A stretch of 64,000 bases of DNA, taken from assembly GCA_031402435.1 (NCBI GenBank), contig JANNSJ010000015.1:142814-206813 (forward strand), in the 5' to 3' direction. This DNA is from UBA11986 sp031402435. GTDB taxonomy: Bacteria; Bacteroidota; Ignavibacteria; UBA10030; UBA6906. Positions 1 through 9,000 of the stretch are shown piece by piece; position 1 is the first letter of the stretch, and the number at the start of each line of letters is the position of its first letter. The position numbers and the translations under genes were made by a program. The notes beneath the pieces are model-generated. The model saw only the letters and a list, made by a program, of their open reading frames with translations, was not told the origin of the DNA and did not search any database.

Positions 1-1
1 C

Positions 2-256
2 AACGATCTCTTCGTTGCTCAGGGTCTGCACAACATCGAGGTGAGAGCGATTGAGGTGCCTACTCAGTTCTCTGACTTTGATGATTACTGGAAACCATTT
101 CTTGCCGGTCAGGGACCTGCGCCGGGTTACGTTGCTTCTCTTACTCCACAAAAGCAGGTAGCAATAAGAGAACGCCTTCGCACCACTCTGCCTATTGCGA
201 CTGACGGAACGATCAGCCTGGTGGCGCGTGCATGGGCTGTGAAAGGCAACGCGTAA
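2..256 (+). CDS. SAM-dependent methyltransferase, C-terminal fragment
   Basis: An open frame enters from the left edge and ends with TAA, so only the last 84 residues are visible. The segment with FDDYWKPFLAGQGPAPGYV, followed by LRTTLP, a DG turn and a closing SLVARAWAVKG strand, is the usual C-terminus of class I (UbiE-like) SAM-dependent methyltransferases, where it completes the beta sheet and covers the acceptor pocket. The SAM-binding glycine loop lies outside the window, so the substrate cannot be judged. The next gene follows after 53 bases on the same strand. Confidence 0.7.
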   Translation, partial: NDLFVAQGLHNIEVRAIEVPTQFSDFDDYWKPFLAGQGPAPGYVASLTPQKQVAIRERLRTTLPIATDGTISLVARAWAVKGNA

Positions 257-309
257 ACTACGAACCCGCAATGACGTAAAAGATCGAAATGCAGAAAGAG
301 AAGGAGTAA

Positions 310-975
310 ATGAAGATCAACGCAATACTTTTCGGAGCCACCGGTATGGTGGGAGAGGGAGTCCTCATCGAAGCTCTCGCGCATCAGCACGTGGAATCAG
401 TCCTGGTGATCGGTAGAAGGTCATGCAACAGGACTCATCCCAAACTCAAAGAACTGATCCATACTGACTTCTTTGACTACTTGAACATCGAAGCGCAACT
501 CAAGGGATTTAATGCGTGCTTTTTCTGCCTCGGATCTTCCTCGTTGGGAATGAATGAACAGGATTACACAAGGTTGACGTACGATCTCACGATGCAGGCA
601 GCAAGGACACTCTCCAGACTTAATCCTGATATGACGTTCTGTTATGTGTCGGGGACAGGAACCAATGAACATGGCCGCAGTATGTGGGCGCGGGTGAAGG
701 GAAGAACGGAGGGCCATCTGGCAAAGCTGCCATTCAAAGCGGCGTACTCGTTCAGGCCGGGACTGATGAAGCCCAACAAGGGACAGAAGAATGTCAAAGC
801 GATTTTCAAGATGGCGGGATGGTCGTATCCTCTGTGGAAGTTCTTGTTCCCCGGGGGCGTGTGCAAGTTGGAGGATCTGGGCCTTGCGATGATTCACACT
901 GTTGAGATGGGCTACTTAAAGCAGATTCTTGAGAATAGAGACATCACTCAGGTTGCAAAGGGTTCGCACACATGA
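310..975 (+). CDS. NAD(P)-binding Rossmann-fold protein (atypical SDR / HTATIP2-like)
   Basis: A 221-residue cytoplasmic protein. The N-terminus MKINAILFGATGMVGEG is a Rossmann beta-alpha-beta unit with a GxxGxxG nucleotide loop at residues 9-15, followed by a GRR motif near residue 36 that would fit NADP(H) phosphate. A CFFCLGSSS strand near residue 74 and the YVSGTGTNEHGRSMWARVKG segment (about residues 115-134) match the atypical short-chain dehydrogenase group that includes HTATIP2 and YwnB. The classical YxxxK pair is replaced by WARVK, so catalysis as a normal SDR is doubtful; these proteins often act as NADPH-binding oxidoreductases or regulators. AGAAGGAG upstream is a good ribosome binding site. 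The stop overlaps the start of the next small gene. Confidence 0.75.
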   Translation: MKINAILFGATGMVGEGVLIEALAHQHVESVLVIGRRSCNRTHPKLKELIHTDFFDYLNIEAQLKGFNACFFCLGSSSLGMNEQDYTRLTYDLTMQAARTLSRLNPDMTFCYVSGTGTNEHGRSMWARVKGRTEGHLAKLPFKAAYSFRPGLMKPNKGQKNVKAIFKMAGWSYPLWKFLFPGGVCKLEDLGLAMIHTVEMGYLKQILENRDITQVAKGSHT

Positions 976-1187
976 GCCGTGCATTCATGAAAGAGAGCGA
1001 TGATCAATGGTTGCATGACGTTGCTCCAACCATGAGTGCGCTGCTTACGTACCTGACACGGGAGAACAACGGCATCAGAGTCTTTGAGGAAAAGAGATCC
1101 ATCGCTCCGGATGGCCTTGAGGTGTATGAAATGAGCAACGGTTTATCCTACTCAAAAGATGATGAAGGTCAATGGCGGGTTGTGTGA
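972..1187 (+). CDS. small hypothetical protein, 71 residues
   Basis: Unrecognised. The ATG lies inside the last codons of the preceding gene (ATGA overlap), which suggests translational coupling and supports it being real. The protein is acidic and soluble, without a signal peptide or membrane segment. The C-terminal half has an alternating strand pattern (IRVFEEKRSI, LEVYEMSNGLSYS) ending in GQWRVV, which suggests a small beta-rich fold. It may serve the NAD(P)-binding protein upstream; no function is claimed. Confidence 0.55.
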   Translation: MSRAFMKESDDQWLHDVAPTMSALLTYLTRENNGIRVFEEKRSIAPDGLEVYEMSNGLSYSKDDEGQWRVV

Positions 1188-1241
1188 AGAACAACCCAAC
1201 GGTAGCGCCGACCTGCCTTGCCGGACATGTTTCTCAATGCA

Positions 1242-1298
1242 GGCAGGCATTCTTGTCGGCAGCGAGATAACTCTAAGCGGCAAACAAGAATGCTTGCC
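1242..1298. repeat. REP-like imperfect palindrome
   Basis: Two 15-base arms, GGCAGGCATTCTTGT and ACAAGAATGCTTGCC, pair with a single G-T wobble around a 27-base loop. The core CAAGAATGCCTG (reverse complement in the left arm) recurs in the perfect hairpin at 19213-19234 in front of proS. Two intergenic copies in one window suggest a dispersed REP-type repeat. It lies between the small hypothetical gene and the PQQ protein; no reading frame is supported there. Confidence 0.6.
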
Positions 1299-1440
1299 CC
1301 ACCAGTTATTTCCTGTAAACAAATACGATCTCGACGTTGTCATTGTAAACTGCCCCACGTTTTTGCCTGAATCCTTTCCACGTTGAGCACGTAAGAGACG
1401 GAAGTTGTTCCATTCCTATCTCACTCACAAGGATTCATTC

Positions 1441-2658
1441 ATGAAAGTACTCTTCCTGATACTCAGCCTGTGCCTGGGCGATGTGCAATCCTCCTCAAGT
1501 CAATCAGAGGTGACAGACTTCGAAAGCCTGCCGGCCGTACAATGGAAATTCCGCACGAATGCCCCTATACTCGCCTCTCCTGTCATTCATGGGAACCTTG
1601 CGTACGTCGGCAGTGGAGATAGCGTTCTCTACGCCATGGATACAGAAACGGGTAAGGGCCGTTGGACATTTAGAATCCAAGGGCCGATTCTGTCGACCGT
1701 GTGCATAGGAGGGGACCAACTGTTCCTTGTGGCGGGGGATGGCTCATGCTATTCGCTTGACAAGAACTCCGGCAAAATGCTATGGAGATTCAAGACACGA
1801 GGAGAGAAGGTCTATCAATACTACGGGTACGCGGACTATCATCATTCGTCCCCCGTTTTGTACAAATCTATCGTGTATTTTGGATCAGGAGACGGCAATG
1901 TCTACGCGCTGAAATCCAACAACGGCAAGGTGCTCTGGAGTTTCAAAACGGGGGATGTCGTCCACTCTTCACCTGTAGTTGGCAATGATAAGCTGTTCAT
2001 CGGGTCTTTCGACGGACATGTGTACGCTCTTGATTGCCAGAGCGGAGCGTTGGTTTGGAAATTCAAATCGGTTGGCCATCGCTTTTTCCCAAAAGGAGAG
2101 ATGCAGGGTTCTCCTGTCACAGCAAACGGTCTTGTCTACATCGGTAGTAGGGATTACAATCTTTATGCAATAGATGCTGAAAAGGGATATTGCCACTGGA
2201 ATAAGCAATTTCCGAAGGGCTGGGCAATGGCACTATCTGTCAGGGATACTGTCCTCTACGTGGGTACGTCGGATGATGATCTTATGATTGCAATGGATGG
2301 AAGGAGTGGCGCGGAGTTGTGGCGTACCGATATGAAATTCAATATGTTCGGCACGTGTACGTTTACATCCTCCATGATGTATTTCGGGACTCTTCTGGGT
2401 AAAATCCACGGATTGGATCTGCAAACAGGCGCGATACGATGGACGTTCAATACTGATGGATACAACGAAAATCATTCGAAGTACTTTCCATCAGAAAGCG
2501 TGATAGTGAAGAATGACTTCTATGCAAGCCTTTCGTGGCCGGATGGCTACATTACGGCGTTACATGAGCTGGGAGCAATCTTCTCGAAGCCTGCAATCTC
2601 GGGGAACCTCATAATCGTCAGCAGTACCGATGGAACGGTGTACTGTCTTCGAAAGTAG
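1441..2658 (+). CDS. PQQ-binding-like beta-propeller protein, exported
   Basis: 405 residues from the ATG preceded by AAGGATT; the frame is open 36 bases further upstream, but this start gives a clean signal peptide (MKVLFLILSLCLGDVQS, with no lipobox cysteine). The body is a run of about seven or eight repeats of the PQQ/BamB type, each with a YxGSGD- or YVG-like strand, an L/IxAxD/N strand, a G turn and a G...LW.F/W.F closing strand, for example VYFGSGDGNVYALKSNNGK followed by VLWSFKTGD. This is the pattern of quinoprotein and BamB propellers. No quinone-ligating dehydrogenase residues stand out, so it is more likely a periplasmic binding or scaffold propeller than an alcohol dehydrogenase. 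Monocistronic: a strong hairpin terminator follows 28 bases after the stop. Confidence 0.8.
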   Translation: MKVLFLILSLCLGDVQSSSSQSEVTDFESLPAVQWKFRTNAPILASPVIHGNLAYVGSGDSVLYAMDTETGKGRWTFRIQGPILSTVCIGGDQLFLVAGDGSCYSLDKNSGKMLWRFKTRGEKVYQYYGYADYHHSSPVLYKSIVYFGSGDGNVYALKSNNGKVLWSFKTGDVVHSSPVVGNDKLFIGSFDGHVYALDCQSGALVWKFKSVGHRFFPKGEMQGSPVTANGLVYIGSRDYNLYAIDAEKGYCHWNKQFPKGWAMALSVRDTVLYVGTSDDDLMIAMDGRSGAELWRTDMKFNMFGTCTFTSSMMYFGTLLGKIHGLDLQTGAIRWTFNTDGYNENHSKYFPSESVIVKNDFYASLSWPDGYITALHELGAIFSKPAISGNLIIVSSTDGTVYCLRK

Positions 2659-2686
2659 ATCTTGGGGGACGCTACGGTATGAAACA

Positions 2687-2714
2687 CAAGCGGCGCCTCG
2701 CTCGGCGCCGCTTG
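2687..2714. terminator. bidirectional intrinsic terminator between convergent genes
   Basis: A perfect 11-bp stem CAAGCGGCGCC / GGCGCCGCTTG with loop TCGCTC lies exactly between the stop of the PQQ propeller gene (plus strand) and the stop of the metallopeptidase gene (minus strand). There is no long U run on either side (CAAATATAT on the plus side), so its efficiency in each direction is uncertain, but the placement and stem strength fit a shared terminator. Confidence 0.75.
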
Positions 2715-2742
2715 CAAATATATCTCTCTTCCAACTCCACAT

Positions 2743-5586
2743 CTACCGCAGCAATACCAACTTTTGTGTTTGCACGAAGTCGCCTGCACTCAGTCTGTAG
2801 AAATACAATCCGCTTGCAAGCCCTTGAGCGTTGAACGTTTCCGAGTAATAGCCTGCAGACATCTTTCCATCCACGAGCAATGCAACTCGCTCTCCCAGAA
2901 GATTGAACACTTCGAGTATAACGAACGATTCACGCGGCAATCCAAACTCAATCACCGTTGACGGATTGAACGGGTTCGGATAGTTTTGTGCAAGGATGAA
3001 TTGATCGGGAGTTCCGGGGCGTTCCAGTACGGATGTTGTGCCCGTTGTGAAATTCCATGTTGCAGAATACGCGCCCGGTCCGCCGGCATTTCTTGCACGC
3101 ACGTGCCAGTAATACTTCGTGCTGAGTGATACTCTGACGCCTTTCTGAATCGTCGTAATCGTTGAATCATTGATCACGGTCGTTGCAAACAATGAGTCCG
3201 CTGACACCTGAAGATGAAACCCGGTTGCGCCAAGTACAACGTTCCATTGAAGCGCAAGGGAATCCGGCAGATTGGTTGCGTTGTTTGCCGGCGATACAAG
3301 TGTTGGTGTTGCAGGTGGAGCGACTGCTGTCCTGAATGTCCATGCTTCCGACCATCCGCTTGTGCCGACGCTGTTCTTTGCCCTGACCCGCCAGTAGTAT
3401 TGAGTGTTATTGCTCATGCCGGTGATTGCCCGTGACGTGTCGGTCAATGTTGAATCATTGACGAATGTTGTCGTGAACGACGCGTTTGTCGAGAGCTGTA
3501 CGTGATATGTCGTTGCTGTCGGAACGCCTCTCCAGATGAGCGGCAATGACGTGGGCAGCGTTGTAAGGTTGTTTGCCGGTGAAACGGGAACGGGTGCCGC
3601 TACGAGGGCGATCGAGAAATTTGCATTCGACATGTCAAAGAAGATATTGCCAACCGCTTCGATCTTCACTCGTGCCGTTCCGGTAAGTATGTTTGGAACC
3701 GTGATGGCTTGTACGCCATCATTCGGGGTGTTTGCCGCAAGTGTCGTTGGAAATGTCAGACCGCCATCCGTGGAAAGAAGGATGTTGACGTTTGTGCAAC
3801 TCACGGGAGCCACATCTGTGTTGGCGACATTCCACTTTACGGTGTCTGTGGAGTTGACGACCCAACTGCCCTGCGAGGTCACAATGAATGGTCCCGCGCT
3901 GCTGCTGACATTGATGATCATATTGAGAAGACTCTTTCCCACGCCGCCCCCGCCTGCCCGGTTGTCACGGGCGGAGAGTCTGAAACTCAGAGAGCGATCA
4001 TACGAGGGGAGAATTTCTCCGATTGTCTGGGTATTGTTCAGGATGTCTGCGAGTTTCGGGAATGTGCGCGTAGGATTCCCGGTGCCTTTGAAACTGCGGA
4101 AGATGGGTGCGCTACCTGAAGGCGTGTTGGGAGCTCCTGCCGGTCCCAGGTCAAACTCCTCCCATGTAAACGTGAGAGAGTCTCCATTAAGGTCTGAAGC
4201 TGACCCCGTGATGGCAAAGGGTGTCCCGATTGGGATTGAATTCCCGCCGGGGCTATTGCTGACTGTCGGAGCATTGTTCCCTGTAGCCGTGATTACCGCG
4301 CAACCGTTCCCCGATCCTTGTGTCGTATATGCGACGATCTCGTCGATGTTGATTCCATGAAAATAGTCGTCGCTGTTGTTCTGGGTATTCTGTGGACTGC
4401 AAATGCCGGCATAAGCCATAACCGTTGTGCCGCTGCCAGGTTCGTACGCAGTCGACGCGTTGCGGTTCCCTCCTGAACAAGATCCGGCGTTGCCGTTGAA
4501 GCTGTGGTTCCCGCCAAACTGATGCCCCATTTCATGCGCGACATAGTCAACGTAGAACGGATCGCCAATGGGAGAAGGTAGTCCTGTTACGCCTCTTGCC
4601 TTCTGTCCTGCTCTGCATATCACACCAAGGCCTGCAACTCCTCCTCCTCCCGTACTAAAGACATGCCCGATATCGTAATTTGCGGCCCCGATGATGTTGT
4701 CAATTGTCGTCTGGTTTTGCCCGAGCATCGTCGAGCCGTTGTTGTTGGTGTAAGGGTCGGTTCCTGAGTTCAGGTAAATGATCGTATCATTGTTCGCTAT
4801 GAGGACCATTCTCACTGCTACTTCACGTTCATACACTCCATTCACTCTGTTCATTGCAGTAACCATTGCAGCCAATACCAGGGGCTTCGTGCCGCCATGA
4901 AATGCTGCATACTCACCTGTACATGCCAGTGCGAGGCGGTATGTCCGCAATTGCTCGCCGATGGCATGCGCTGTACCATTTGCCACCAGGCGGGAAATCT
5001 CTGTGGCCATTTCCGAATTTGGATCTTCGATGCCGATCTCTTCAAAGTGCCGTGACGCGTTGTACGACAGGTCCTGTTTGAAATAGCTGATGTAGTGCCG
5101 GGTGTTTCCACGACTGTACGGATCGATATAGATCGTCGGTCCTGCCGAAATGATCATCGCATGGAATCCTGTGGGAGTGATATCGAATCGGACTGTGGCA
5201 GTCCGATCATCGATGCCCTGTCCGAGGTACGTCCTGATCTCCGGATATTTCCCGCCAAGCTCAGGCGCCATGATGGGTGATTCAACAATATGGAACCTCC
5301 CATACTCTCCATTGGGAGAAGGAAGGCTCAATATGATCGGCGAAATCCTTATATCAAAACCGCCTTCAACCGGTGCCTGGCTCAACAACGTTAACGCGGC
5401 GTTCATATCCAGAGCCAAAGTTCGGTATTCAACCGGAACAATCTGGCGATCCTGTTTGGGTGAAATTGCAGACTCGGCGATATCATTCCAAACGCCGGCT
5501 GTAGTATTCTGCGCAAACGTACTGCCTGTCAAAGCCAGAGCGCAGATGAAACAGAGTGTGATGACGTTGTACCTATTGGTTCGCAT
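2743..5586 (-). CDS. secreted reprolysin-like zinc metallopeptidase with FnIII repeats and T9SS sorting domain
   Basis: 947 residues. A signal peptide ends near residue 26 (GSTFAQ). The catalytic domain holds the zincin motif HEMGHQFGGNH at residues 351-361 (three zinc histidines plus the general-base glutamate) and a methionine turn in VMAYAGIC near residue 393, the metzincin arrangement of M12B/reprolysin-like enzymes. Ig/cadherin-like segments follow, then two fibronectin type III-like repeats (about 655-755 and 755-850), each with a TYHVQLS- or GFHLQVS-like strand and a YYWRVRAKN or YYWHVRARN strand. The last 80 residues, from QNYPNPFNPSTVIEFGLP to KLVLLR, are a T9SS type A sorting domain. 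It is therefore expected to cross the outer membrane through T9SS and be surface-attached or released, degrading extracellular protein. It sits alone, divergent from the polysaccharide operon. Confidence 0.93.
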   Translation of the reverse strand: MRTNRYNVITLCFICALALTGSTFAQNTTAGVWNDIAESAISPKQDRQIVPVEYRTLALDMNAALTLLSQAPVEGGFDIRISPIILSLPSPNGEYGRFHIVESPIMAPELGGKYPEIRTYLGQGIDDRTATVRFDITPTGFHAMIISAGPTIYIDPYSRGNTRHYISYFKQDLSYNASRHFEEIGIEDPNSEMATEISRLVANGTAHAIGEQLRTYRLALACTGEYAAFHGGTKPLVLAAMVTAMNRVNGVYEREVAVRMVLIANNDTIIYLNSGTDPYTNNNGSTMLGQNQTTIDNIIGAANYDIGHVFSTGGGGVAGLGVICRAGQKARGVTGLPSPIGDPFYVDYVAHEMGHQFGGNHSFNGNAGSCSGGNRNASTAYEPGSGTTVMAYAGICSPQNTQNNSDDYFHGINIDEIVAYTTQGSGNGCAVITATGNNAPTVSNSPGGNSIPIGTPFAITGSASDLNGDSLTFTWEEFDLGPAGAPNTPSGSAPIFRSFKGTGNPTRTFPKLADILNNTQTIGEILPSYDRSLSFRLSARDNRAGGGGVGKSLLNMIINVSSSAGPFIVTSQGSWVVNSTDTVKWNVANTDVAPVSCTNVNILLSTDGGLTFPTTLAANTPNDGVQAITVPNILTGTARVKIEAVGNIFFDMSNANFSIALVAAPVPVSPANNLTTLPTSLPLIWRGVPTATTYHVQLSTNASFTTTFVNDSTLTDTSRAITGMSNNTQYYWRVRAKNSVGTSGWSEAWTFRTAVAPPATPTLVSPANNATNLPDSLALQWNVVLGATGFHLQVSADSLFATTVINDSTITTIQKGVRVSLSTKYYWHVRARNAGGPGAYSATWNFTTGTTSVLERPGTPDQFILAQNYPNPFNPSTVIEFGLPRESFVILEVFNLLGERVALLVDGKMSAGYYSETFNAQGLASGLYFYRLSAGDFVQTQKLVLLR

Positions 5587-5738
5587 TGCTTCTCCAAACC
5601 ATTTGTGAATAATGGGGTAAAATGGAATTCAAGGATGAATCTGTCAGGGAAGGTTTCTAGGAAAATATACGGGAACATTTTTCAAGAAGCAATGAATTCA
5701 GGCAGTGTTTCAGTTGCGAAACCACAGTAGCGGCCATG

Positions 5739-5768
5739 TTGGTTAGTTCGGAGTTTTTAGCATATATT
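5739..5768 (+). promoter_or_regulatory. possible promoter of the polysaccharide operon
   Basis: In the 232-base divergent gap between the metallopeptidase and the first glycosyltransferase gene, TTGGTT and TATATT are 18 bases apart, about 50 bases before the start codon. This is a sigma-70-like match by eye only. Promoter consensus differs in this phylum (the Bacteroidota -7/-33 elements), so the call is weak. Nothing else supportable is seen in the gap. Confidence 0.22.
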
Positions 5769-5818
5769 TCACAACATGGGTTACTCGTATCACTGTTTGT
5801 CAATCCTGACACGGATCA

Positions 5819-6685
5819 ATGAGCAACACACCGCAGCTTTCAATAATCATTACCAATTGGAATACGAAGGAATTTGTACGTGGAGCGTTGCAGTCCATCC
5901 TTGATCATCTACCACGGGTGTCGTATGAGATAATCGTCGTTGACAATGCTTCCGAAGACGGTAGTCCTGCGATGATTGCACAATCGTTTCCTTCTGTGCG
6001 GCTCATTCGCAACAATCAGAATGAAGGTTATGCCAGAGGGAACAATCAGGGAGCGGCGGCAGCGAAAGGAGGGACGCTCCTGTTGTTGGGAAGTGATGTG
6101 GTTATTCCAAATGAGAGCTTGCAGAAGATGTTCGATTACTTCTCGTCTCGTTCGGATGTCGGGGCTGTCAGTTGCCGGTTGTTGAACCCTGACCGGACTG
6201 TTCAGCAGTCATGCCGCCGATTCCCCACGCTCACCGATGCCATGCTGACGTACCTTTCGCTTCACGAGCTTGCACCATCATACAACATCCGTGATTTTGA
6301 TTTCTACCGTACACAGGAGGTTGACCAGCCCGCGGCAACATGCCTGATGATCCGGAAATCGATTGTTGAAAAGATCGGGCTCTTCGATGAGCGCTACACG
6401 ATTCTCTACAATGATGTGGATCTGTGCCAGCGCATCCGTGATGCGGGATGGAAGATCATGTACTTTGCCGAAGCGGAGATTATCCACCACGGAAGCCAGA
6501 GTACGAACCGTGCAACGCACGCTGTTCGCCTTGAAATGTACCGCAACATTTTGGTATATTACTTCCGCACTGTAGGTGTTCTTGCGATCGTTCTGTTATT
6601 GCCGATCCTTGCGATTCGACTTGCAATCGTCAACAGGGGAAGAAATGTACTCGGTCTTTTTTCGCTTTCGTATCTTTCCAGGTAA
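5819..6685 (+). CDS. family 2 glycosyltransferase (rhamnosyltransferase-like)
   Basis: 288 residues. The N-terminus LSIIITNWNTKEFVRGALQS and IIVVDNASEDGS are the GT-A nucleotide-sugar strands of GT2; NEGYARGNNQGAAAAKG leads into LLLLGSDVVIP, where the DxD-like acidic position is D (GSD instead of the commoner NSD or NND). CLMIRKSIVEKIGLFDERY and LYNDVDLCQRIRDAGW are the acceptor-side motifs of rhamnosyltransferase-type GT2 enzymes. One C-terminal hydrophobic helix (VLAIVLLLPILAIRLAI) would anchor it on the cytoplasmic side of the inner membrane. First gene of a tight operon; the flippase gene begins 3 bases after its stop. Confidence 0.92.
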   Translation: MSNTPQLSIIITNWNTKEFVRGALQSILDHLPRVSYEIIVVDNASEDGSPAMIAQSFPSVRLIRNNQNEGYARGNNQGAAAAKGGTLLLLGSDVVIPNESLQKMFDYFSSRSDVGAVSCRLLNPDRTVQQSCRRFPTLTDAMLTYLSLHELAPSYNIRDFDFYRTQEVDQPAATCLMIRKSIVEKIGLFDERYTILYNDVDLCQRIRDAGWKIMYFAEAEIIHHGSQSTNRATHAVRLEMYRNILVYYFRTVGVLAIVLLLPILAIRLAIVNRGRNVLGLFSLSYLSR

Positions 6686-6688
6686 TTA

Positions 6689-8257
6689 ATGCAGGAAAGC
6701 CTGTCGTCTTCAAGGGCGGTCGTGAGGAGTGCGTTCTTCAACCTCCTCGGCTTTGCTGTCTCTGTTCTCTATATGTTGTTCCTGGTCCCCATTGTTGTCG
6801 GACATGTCGGAATTGAACAATACGGTTTGTGGTCTCTTGTTCTTGCTCTCACAGGATACGTCGGCCTGATGGATCTCGGCATTGGCACTTCCTTCGTCCC
6901 ATACATCGCCCGGTATATCTCACTCAAAGCGTATAATGATGTGAACAAAGTCATCCAACATGGGATGCTGTATTATGCCGGCCTCTCGCTGTTGGTTCTT
7001 GGAATTGGATATGCCATTGCGCCGTTGTTGTTTTCGCTCGTCAGAATTCCGGCGGTGTATCTTGAATCGGCGCGCACATTATTCCTCATCGCTCTTGTAG
7101 GCTTCTCTGTTTCTTCGTTTGCAGGTATCTTCGGGAGTGTCTTGAGCGCTCTTCAAAGAATGGATACATATAACATCCTTCTCACACTATTTTTGGTCGA
7201 GAAATTTGTGGCGATTGCTGTCGCTCTGGCGATGGGGTACGGATTGCTTGGTCTCATGGTTGCCGATTTGGCCGTAACGACTCTCGGGCTGATTCCGTTG
7301 CTTGTCATGACAAAAAAGTACTTTCCCGACCTCTCATTGCGGTGGATGGGATATGATGGCGCAGTGATGAAGAAGTTGTTCAAGTTTGGCACACAACTTC
7401 AGGTCAGCCGTATTGCAGAAACGATCCAATCACAATTCGACAAGCTCATCCTTTCACGGTTCATCGGACTTTCGGCAGTGTCAATGTATGATTTTGGTTC
7501 GAGGCCCGGCAGCCGGTTGAGAGCGCTGCCTATGACGGCAGTGTCATCCTTGATACCGGCCGTCTCCGCGTTGGACGCAGTCCAGAACCGAAGCCGTATT
7601 CAGTCAGCCTTGATTCGGTCGACACGGTACCTCGCCATCGTTGCCATCCCGATGTTTTCCTTTTTCATTTGCTTTGCAGGGGAGATTATTTACATCTGGC
7701 TTGGAGATGGATTTGAACAGGCAGCCATGACGCTCAGGCTTCTCTCTATTGCGCATGTTGTCAGCGTTGTCGCAAGTGCAATGGCTCTCGTCTCACAGGG
7801 CATGGGTGAACCGGGCGTCCAGATGCGCACGACGCTGATTCAGGCGACGCTGAACATAGTTCTTTCCCTCACGCTTGCAATCATGTTTGGATTTTACGGA
7901 GCTGTTGTCGGCACGACGATCTCGGTAATTGTTGGCGGTGTGCTGCTCTTTCAATGGTATGGTAAACGGTTGATCGACCATCCGCTTTCGTTGTTTGTGC
8001 AGGTTATGATAAAGCCGCTCGCCGTTGCTCTTCCATCGATTGCCATAGGACTTGCCGTGTCATGGATTGCACAACGCTTATTTGACTTCCACACGAGAAT
8101 TGAAATCGGAGTGCTTCTTGCCGGTGTGTCAGTTCTCTTTGTTGTTCTCTATGGCGTGATGATTGTGCGGTTCAAGGTTCTTACCCCGGACGATCGAGGG
8201 TTTATTGAGGGAGTAATGCCGGAGCGTTTCAAGTATCTCTTAAGATTCGTCACGTGA
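6689..8257 (+). CDS. Wzx-type polysaccharide flippase (MATE/MVF superfamily)
   Basis: 522 residues, hydrophobic nearly throughout with about 12-14 predicted membrane segments, in the size range of Wzx/oligosaccharide flippases. It has the early FNLLGFAVSVLYMLFLVPIV helix, a GLMDLGIGTSF turn and the RFIGLSAVSMYDFGSRP segment near the middle that is common in these proteins. It would flip undecaprenyl-linked oligosaccharide from the cytoplasmic to the periplasmic side of the inner membrane. Its place inside a block of glycosyltransferases strongly supports this role. It overlaps the next start by four bases (GTGA). Confidence 0.88.
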   Translation: MQESLSSSRAVVRSAFFNLLGFAVSVLYMLFLVPIVVGHVGIEQYGLWSLVLALTGYVGLMDLGIGTSFVPYIARYISLKAYNDVNKVIQHGMLYYAGLSLLVLGIGYAIAPLLFSLVRIPAVYLESARTLFLIALVGFSVSSFAGIFGSVLSALQRMDTYNILLTLFLVEKFVAIAVALAMGYGLLGLMVADLAVTTLGLIPLLVMTKKYFPDLSLRWMGYDGAVMKKLFKFGTQLQVSRIAETIQSQFDKLILSRFIGLSAVSMYDFGSRPGSRLRALPMTAVSSLIPAVSALDAVQNRSRIQSALIRSTRYLAIVAIPMFSFFICFAGEIIYIWLGDGFEQAAMTLRLLSIAHVVSVVASAMALVSQGMGEPGVQMRTTLIQATLNIVLSLTLAIMFGFYGAVVGTTISVIVGGVLLFQWYGKRLIDHPLSLFVQVMIKPLAVALPSIAIGLAVSWIAQRLFDFHTRIEIGVLLAGVSVLFVVLYGVMIVRFKVLTPDDRGFIEGVMPERFKYLLRFVT

Positions 8258-9000
8258 GTACGCCAACATTTCTGAAGCGACTGATATTACCGGGAGAGCA
8301 TTGGAGTCTCGATGTCGATCTCCGCTATCTTCCCGTTGTGCGCTTTCTCAAAGCACACGCTCCCGGCACGACCGTACTTGAGGTAGGTTCGAGCAGCACA
8401 GGAATAACACCCTATGTCAATGAATTGGTGATCGGCTCTGATGCGTCGTTTCCCGGCAGTGTAGCTCCGGGATTGTTACCCGTCATCGCCATCGGAGCGT
8501 TGCCGTTTCGGGATAAGAGTTTTGATGCGGTGATCTCGCTTGACACGCTGGAACATGTTCCCCGCTCATCCCGGCAATTGTTCATGAATGAACTGGTTCG
8601 TATTGCCCGCAAGTATGTGATTGTAGGATTTCCAGAAGGCGATGCAGCAGAGCGTCATGATGCTGCGATGGAGGAATACTTTGTCAGGCAACAAGGGAGT
8701 GCCCTCGAGTTCTTTGTTGAACATCGCGAGTACAGGATTCCACGGCAGGAAGATCTGTCGATCTACTTTAAGGTAGCGGAGGAACAGAGCGGTCGCGTGT
8801 TTGATGTGCGCCGGGTAAAGAATGTTAATATCACCCTTCGTAATGTGTTTATGCGAACCATCTGGAACAAACGTCGTGCGGTACAACGTGTGTACTTTCT
8901 TCTCACGGCGTTGTCGCGGTGGGACTGGCTATTCCATCACGGTGTATGTTATCGTTCAATATATTTTCTTACGATGAAGCAGGCGAACAATGGCCGGTAA
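8254..9000 (+). CDS. class I SAM-dependent methyltransferase
   Basis: 248 residues, GTG start overlapping the flippase stop. TVLEVGSSSTGITPYV (about residues 35-50) is motif I, with a GSSSTG loop in place of GxGxG. Acidic motif II is around VIGSDASFPG, and the motif IV region is FDAVISLDTLEHVPRSSRQ, the signature of Methyltransf_11-type enzymes. The C-terminal part is basic and aromatic (WNKRRAVQRVYFLLTALSRWDWLFHHG), perhaps for membrane or lipid-linked substrate contact. The context suggests methylation of a sugar or aglycone of the exported polysaccharide. The substrate is not known. Confidence 0.82.
   Translation: MSTPTFLKRLILPGEHWSLDVDLRYLPVVRFLKAHAPGTTVLEVGSSSTGITPYVNELVIGSDASFPGSVAPGLLPVIAIGALPFRDKSFDAVISLDTLEHVPRSSRQLFMNELVRIARKYVIVGFPEGDAAERHDAAMEEYFVRQQGSALEFFVEHREYRIPRQEDLSIYFKVAEEQSGRVFDVRRVKNVNITLRNVFMRTIWNKRRAVQRVYFLLTALSRWDWLFHHGVCYRSIYFLTMKQANNGR

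Noticed and set aside
3536..4360. A 274-residue plus-strand frame inside the metallopeptidase gene
   Set aside because: It is the antisense of a clear T9SS peptidase; composition is that of a shadow frame and no family fits.
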